Below, piece by piece: positions 15,792-18,957 of a stretch of DNA of 18,957 bases; within the stretch, counting starts at the first letter, position 1; every line of letters starts with the position of its first letter. The position numbers and the translations under genes are program-made. The stretch is from Holophaga sp. (GTDB lineage: Bacteria > Acidobacteriota > Holophagae > Holophagales > Holophagaceae). A model generated the notes under the pieces. The model worked only from the letters and a program-made list of their open reading frames with translations, was not told where the DNA came from and did no database searches. The stretch is taken from contig JARLGP010000240.1 of the NCBI GenBank assembly GCA_031292735.1, positions 1-18,957 of the forward strand, read 5' to 3'.

Positions 15792-16967
15792 ATGATCCCT
15801 TCGAAATCTTTGCAGACCAGTCTGGTGCATGGGGGGTACAGCGCGCCGGAAGGCTACAAGGCCTGCCCCGCCCCCATCCTGCGCGCCTCCACCGTGCTGT
15901 TCGAGAGCGTGGCCGACCTGCGGACCAGGGGTTCCAAGTGGCTGGACAAGTCCACCTACCTCTATGGCCTGTTCGGCACCCCCACCAGCTACGAGCTGGA
16001 GGCCCGGCTGGCGGAAATCGAGGGCGGCGACCACTGCCTGCTCACCCCCAGCGGCCTGTCGGCCATCGCCATGGTGGACATGGGCCTGCTGGGCCAGGGC
16101 GACGACGTGCTGATCCCGGACAACGTCTACTCCCCCGCCCGGGAGCTGGGCGACTGGCTCCAGGAGAAGTTCGGGATCACCGCCCGCACCTACGACCCCA
16201 TGGCCACGGCCGCCTTCAAGGACCAGCTGCGGCCCAACACCAGGCTGGTGTGGACCGAGGCGCCCGGCTCGGTGTCCATGGAAGTGCCCGACCTGCCCAT
16301 GATCGCCGCCGCGGCCCACGGCCAGGGCGCCCTGGTGGCGCTGGACAACACCTGGTCGGCCGGGCTGGCCTACCGCGGCTTCGAGCACGGCGCGGACATC
16401 GTGCTGCAGGCCCTCACCAAGTACCAGTCCGGCGGCTCCGACCTGCTCATGGGCGCGGTGATCACCCGCGACCCCGACCTGCACCGGCGCATCGGCCTGG
16501 CCCACCTGCACCTGGGCTACGGGGTGGGCATGGAGGACGCCTACCTGATCCTGCGCTCCCTGCCCACCCTGAAGCTGCGCTTCGAGGCCCACGACGCCGG
16601 CGCCCGCACCGTCGCCGCCTGGCTGCAGCAGCGGCCGGAGATCGCCCGGGTGCTGCACCCGGCCTTCCCGGATTGCCCGGGCCACGAAATCTGGAAGCGG
16701 GACTTCACCGGCGCCAGCGGCCTGTTCTCGGTGCTGTTCGACCCCAGCTACCCCGAAGCGGGCACCGACCGGTTCGTGGACGCGCTCCGCCTGTTCAAGC
16801 TGGGCTTCAGCTGGGGCGGGGCCACCAGCCTCTGCCTGCCCTACCGGATCCAGGGCATGCGCAGCGGCTGGGACCACCCCGGACAGCTGGTGCGGTTCAA
16901 CATCGGCCTGGAGGACCCGGCCGACCTGATCGCCGACATCGAGCAGGCCCTGGCATTTCTCAACTGA
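15792..16967 (+). CDS. metC: Cystathionine beta-lyase (PLP-dependent, Cys/Met metabolism family)
   Basis: Product of 391 aa. It would cleave cystathionine to homocysteine, ammonia and pyruvate in methionine synthesis. PLP features are YGLFGTPT (58-65), the cofactor-stacking Tyr113 region DNVYSP, Asp185 in ALDNTWSAG, and the Schiff-base Lys210 in ALTKYQSGGSD. The YGLFGTPT and KYQSGGSDLLMG wording is that of MetC rather than MetB or MetY, though these families are easily confused. The ATG at 15792 has AAGGA about seven bases upstream. It is divergent from the AICAR transformylase gene across 58 bp, and its stop overlaps the 3' end of the convergent hsp20 gene by 8 bp. Confidence 0.88.
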   Translation: MIPSKSLQTSLVHGGYSAPEGYKACPAPILRASTVLFESVADLRTRGSKWLDKSTYLYGLFGTPTSYELEARLAEIEGGDHCLLTPSGLSAIAMVDMGLLGQGDDVLIPDNVYSPARELGDWLQEKFGITARTYDPMATAAFKDQLRPNTRLVWTEAPGSVSMEVPDLPMIAAAAHGQGALVALDNTWSAGLAYRGFEHGADIVLQALTKYQSGGSDLLMGAVITRDPDLHRRIGLAHLHLGYGVGMEDAYLILRSLPTLKLRFEAHDAGARTVAAWLQQRPEIARVLHPAFPDCPGHEIWKRDFTGASGLFSVLFDPSYPEAGTDRFVDALRLFKLGFSWGGATSLCLPYRIQGMRSGWDHPGQLVRFNIGLEDPADLIADIEQALAFLN

Positions 16968-17418
16968 CGGTGATCTTCTGGGGACGGACCTCGGGACTCT
17001 TGGGCACCATGAGGTGGAGCACCCCGTCCCTCAGTTCCGCCGCCACCTTGCCCGACTCCACTTCCTCGGGCAGCGAGAAGCTGCGGGAGAAGGTGCCGAA
17101 CGAGCGTTCCTGGGAATAGATCTGACCGTCGTCACTGGAGCCTTCGGCCTCCCGCCGGCCGCTGATGGTGAGCCGGTTGCCGGTCAACTGGATGTCCAGG
17201 TCCTCCTTGCGGATGCCGGGCATGTCGGCGGTGAACACATAGGCGTCGGAGGTTTCCTTGACGTCGAAGGACGGCATGAAGGTGCCGGCGGCGTCCTCCG
17301 GGAAGCTGAAATCCCGGTAGGGATCCCAGCGCAGGAAGTTGCGCATGAGCCGGAACGGCTCGAGGACGTTGCTTTGGACCGGGATGGCGCGGGATTCACG
17401 GGTGCGGATGAGGTTCAT
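16960..17418 (-). CDS. Small heat-shock protein, Hsp20/alpha-crystallin family
   Basis: Product of 152 aa, an ATP-independent cytoplasmic holdase. A short N-terminal arm (MRNFLRWDPYRDF) precedes the alpha-crystallin domain (about 48-138). Visible elements are FDVKETSDAYVFTADMPGI, LTISGRRE, SFGTFSRSFSLPE and AAELRDGVLHLMVPK. A C-terminal I-x-V anchor (KITVS) follows, as expected for oligomerising sHSPs. The ATG at 17418 has AAGGAGA six bases upstream. The leader has a stable hairpin just before this site (17436-17457) and a candidate sigma-70 promoter at 17461-17489. No CIRCE element is visible. Confidence 0.95.
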   Translation of the reverse strand: MNLIRTRESRAIPVQSNVLEPFRLMRNFLRWDPYRDFSFPEDAAGTFMPSFDVKETSDAYVFTADMPGIRKEDLDIQLTGNRLTISGRREAEGSSDDGQIYSQERSFGTFSRSFSLPEEVESGKVAAELRDGVLHLMVPKSPEVRPQKITVS

Positions 17419-17435
17419 GATGGATCTCCTTTTAT

Positions 17436-17457
17436 TCCATCAGCTCTCGCTGACGAA
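17436..17457 (-). promoter_or_regulatory. GNRA-capped hairpin in the hsp20 leader, possible RNA thermometer or 5' stabiliser
   Basis: The minus-strand RNA forms a 9-bp stem, UUCGUCAGC with GCUGAUGGA (including G-U pairs), closed by a GAGA tetraloop of the GNRA class. It ends five bases before the Shine-Dalgarno AGGAG (complement of 17426-17430). Upstream U residues can pair with the A-run before that site, and UCUUC could alternatively pair with GGAGA. If the promoter at 17461-17489 is real, transcription starts about at the base of this hairpin. Confidence 0.45.
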
Positions 17458-17460
17458 GAA

Positions 17461-17489
17461 AATATGAGTCAATCTCCATAATAGGGCAA
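17461..17489 (-). promoter_or_regulatory. Putative sigma-70 promoter of hsp20
   Basis: On the minus strand TTGCCC (complement of 17484-17489) and CATATT (complement of 17461-17466) are 17 bp apart, each matching four of six consensus bases. The predicted start lies around 17453-17456, giving a leader of roughly 35-40 bases. Confidence 0.4.
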
Positions 17490-17603
17490 GGGCTCATGCA
17501 AAAAAAAATCCCCGGGTTGGCCCAGCGCGGGTTCCGGGCGCATGCTGGAGCTGTGACCGGGAGGTGTTGGGCCTCCTCCGCCATTTCCATAGGAAACTTT
17601 GAT

Positions 17604-17819
17604 ATGACCCTGCGACCGGCTTCCCCATCCTCTCCGTCTTCCGAAACGATCATGCTGGCCCTGCTTGGCGGCGCCGCCCTGGGCGCCATCGTGATGGCCC
17701 TGGTCACCCCGAAAACCGGTCGCGAGGTGCGCGGCACCCTGAAGACCGTGGTGCGCCGGATCCGCGGCAAGGCCGGCGAAGATGCCGACGACGAGCCGAT
17801 CGAGGCCCTGTTCATCTAG
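17604..17819 (+). CDS. YtxH-like small membrane protein
   Basis: Product of 71 aa. It has one membrane segment (about 15-34, MLALLGGAALGAIVMALV) followed by TPKTGREVRGTLKTVVRRIRG, the amphipathic basic helix typical of YtxH-like proteins (GAALGA...APKSGKE pattern). An acidic tail (EDADDEP) ends it. YtxH proteins are stress-associated and of unknown mechanism. The ATG at 17604 has AGGA nine bases upstream; a longer frame from 17496 runs through an A9 run with no ribosome binding site. It is divergent from hsp20 with 185 bp between them, which fits a shared stress region. A GGAGG/CCTCC hairpin (17560-17576) lies in its leader. Confidence 0.75.
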   Translation: MTLRPASPSSPSSETIMLALLGGAALGAIVMALVTPKTGREVRGTLKTVVRRIRGKAGEDADDEPIEALFI

Positions 17820-17846
17820 CCCTGCAAGCTCCCGAACCCCGTTGTA

Positions 17847-17864
17847 TCATTGATTATTCAATGA
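17847..17864. promoter_or_regulatory. 18-bp inverted repeat over the putative ltaE promoter
   Basis: TCATTGA-TTAT-TCAATGA is a perfect inverted repeat with 7-bp arms and a 4-bp centre. It overlaps TATCAT (17845-17850), a good -10 candidate whose -35 (CTGCAA, 17822-17827, 17-bp spacing) is weak. It sits 19 bp before the ltaE start, where a bound repressor would block transcription. Confidence 0.45.
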
Positions 17865-17882
17865 ACTAACGGGAGGGCCTTC

Positions 17883-18908
17883 ATGACCGGGCATGTGATC
17901 GATCTGCGCAGCGACACCGTCACCCGCCCGACCCCGGGCATGCTGGCCGCCATGGCCGCCGCCCAGGTGGGGGACGATGTGTGGGGCGACGATCCCACCG
18001 TCAACCGGCTGCAGGCCGTGATGGCGGAGCGGGCCGGCAAGGCGGCCGGGCTGTTCCTGCCCTCGGGCACCCAGAGCAACCTGGCGGCGCTCATGGCCCA
18101 TTGCGAGCGGGGCGACGAGTACATCGTCGGCCAGCTGGCCCACACCTACAAGTTCGAAGGGGGCGGCGCCGCGGTGCTGGGTTCCATCGTGCCGCAGCCC
18201 ATCGAGAACACCCCGGGCGGCGAGCTGCCCCTGGACAAGGTGGCCGCCGCCATCAAGGCCCACGGCCCCGGGCAGGGCGTGCACTTCGCCCGCACCCGCC
18301 TGCTGGCGCTGGAGAACACCTTCGGCGGCCACCCGCTGCCCACCGCCTACGTGGAGCAGGCCACCGCGTTCGCCCGCGGCCGGGGCCTGGCCACCCACCT
18401 GGACGGCGCCCGCATCTGCAATGCCGCGGTGGCCCAGGGGCTCACCCTGGCCCAGGCCTGCGCCCCGTTCGACACGGTGTCCATCTGCTGCTCCAAGGGG
18501 CTGGGCGCCCCGGTGGGCTCGGTGCTGGTGGGCCCGGTCGATTTCATCGCGCGGGCCCACCGCTGGCGCAAGGTGCTGGGCGGCGGCATGCGCCAGGCCG
18601 GGTTCCTGGCCGCGGCCTGCCTGTACGCCCTCGAGCACCACGTCCAACGCCTGGCCCAGGACCACCGCAACGCCGAGCGGCTGGCCCAGGGCCTGGCCGG
18701 CATCGCGGAACTCACCGTCACCGGCCAGGCCACCAACATGGTGTTCGTCCAGTTCCCGGCGGGCCACTGCCTCGCCCTCCAGGCCCACCTGGAGGAGCGC
18801 GGCATCCTCACCCAGGTGCTCTACCAGTCGCGCCTGGTCACCCACCTGGATGTGACCGAGGCGGATGTCGCCACGGTGGTGGCGGCGGTCAAGCAGTACT
18901 TCACTTAG
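17883..18908 (+). CDS. ltaE: Low-specificity L-threonine aldolase
   Basis: Product of 341 aa (E. coli LtaE 333). This PLP enzyme cleaves L-threonine and L-allo-threonine to glycine and acetaldehyde and can act on other beta-hydroxy amino acids. Signatures are the N-terminal [38 protein letters not shown] and [14 protein letters not shown]. Asp174 in THLDGARI and the Schiff-base Lys205 in [12 protein letters not shown] follow. The ATG at 17883 follows GGGAGGG at 5-base spacing. It is transcribed in the same direction as the YtxH-like gene, 63 bp downstream, but the inverted repeat between them suggests its own promoter. The final 49 bp of the window after its stop show nothing recognisable. 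Confidence 0.95.
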   Translation: MTGHVIDLRSDTVTRPTPGMLAAMAAAQVGDDVWGDDPTVNRLQAVMAERAGKAAGLFLPSGTQSNLAALMAHCERGDEYIVGQLAHTYKFEGGGAAVLGSIVPQPIENTPGGELPLDKVAAAIKAHGPGQGVHFARTRLLALENTFGGHPLPTAYVEQATAFARGRGLATHLDGARICNAAVAQGLTLAQACAPFDTVSICCSKGLGAPVGSVLVGPVDFIARAHRWRKVLGGGMRQAGFLAAACLYALEHHVQRLAQDHRNAERLAQGLAGIAELTVTGQATNMVFVQFPAGHCLALQAHLEERGILTQVLYQSRLVTHLDVTEADVATVVAAVKQYFT

Positions 18909-18957
18909 AACCGGCCTTCGCGCCGCCCCAACGGGTTCCCGAACTGGATACCGCGGC

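Noticed and set aside
17496..17603. Longer N-terminus for the YtxH-like protein
   Set aside because: It would start next to an A9 run with no Shine-Dalgarno and add unconserved residues before the typical YtxH layout.
18909..18957. Possible tRNA-like GGGTTCCCGAACTGG segment after ltaE
   Set aside because: No acceptor stem or anticodon arm can be built in the remaining 49 bp; similarity to a T-arm is superficial.

Overview
The window is a GC-rich (about two thirds or more by eye), tightly packed stretch of a bacterial chromosome. It holds no rRNA, tRNA, CRISPR array, transposase or integrase that I could find. Signal peptides, a lipoprotein, an MCE/PqiB protein and periplasmic enzymes indicate a Gram-negative, double-membrane cell. 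The truncated first gene resembles the C-terminal half of a pseudopilin of a type common in Acidobacteriota. With the stand-alone AICAR transformylase and the overall gene mix, my tentative guess is an acidobacterium of the Holophaga/Geothrix type, but a proteobacterium cannot be excluded. Taxonomy is inference.

Layout. 1-1005: end of a pseudopilin-like gene facing a secreted cyclophilin. 1098-3261: an AT-rich leader with a promoter and inverted repeats, then an orphan REC-PAS-GGDEF-EAL c-di-GMP response regulator. 3318-6746: a tightly coupled pqiABC-type operon (PqiA membrane protein, three-MCE-domain PqiB, lipoprotein PqiC) for lipid transport and envelope maintenance. 6733-8325: a chemoreceptor, convergent with it. 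8684-10288: a divergent pair, a YdbC/PdxI-like aldo-keto reductase and a TetR regulator, with a palindrome in the 66-bp gap. 10290-10448: a possible 52-aa secreted protein. 10543-12423: a secreted S9 peptidase.

12550-14592 is the most interesting region. It is a three-gene RiPP cassette of the bufferin type: a signal-peptide-bearing precursor with two copies of a 13-residue cysteine motif, a DUF692/MNIO iron oxidase (BufB-like) and a DUF2063 partner (BufC-like). By analogy with characterised bufferins, the cysteines would be oxidatively modified and the exported peptide would bind copper or another metal.

14564-18908 holds housekeeping and stress genes. They are a single-domain AICAR transformylase, a cystathionine beta-lyase, a small heat-shock protein with a GNRA-capped hairpin in its leader, a YtxH-like small membrane protein divergent from it, and a low-specificity threonine aldolase with an inverted repeat over its putative promoter. 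Several convergent neighbours overlap at their 3' ends (14, 29 and 8 bp), leaving no room for ordinary terminators.
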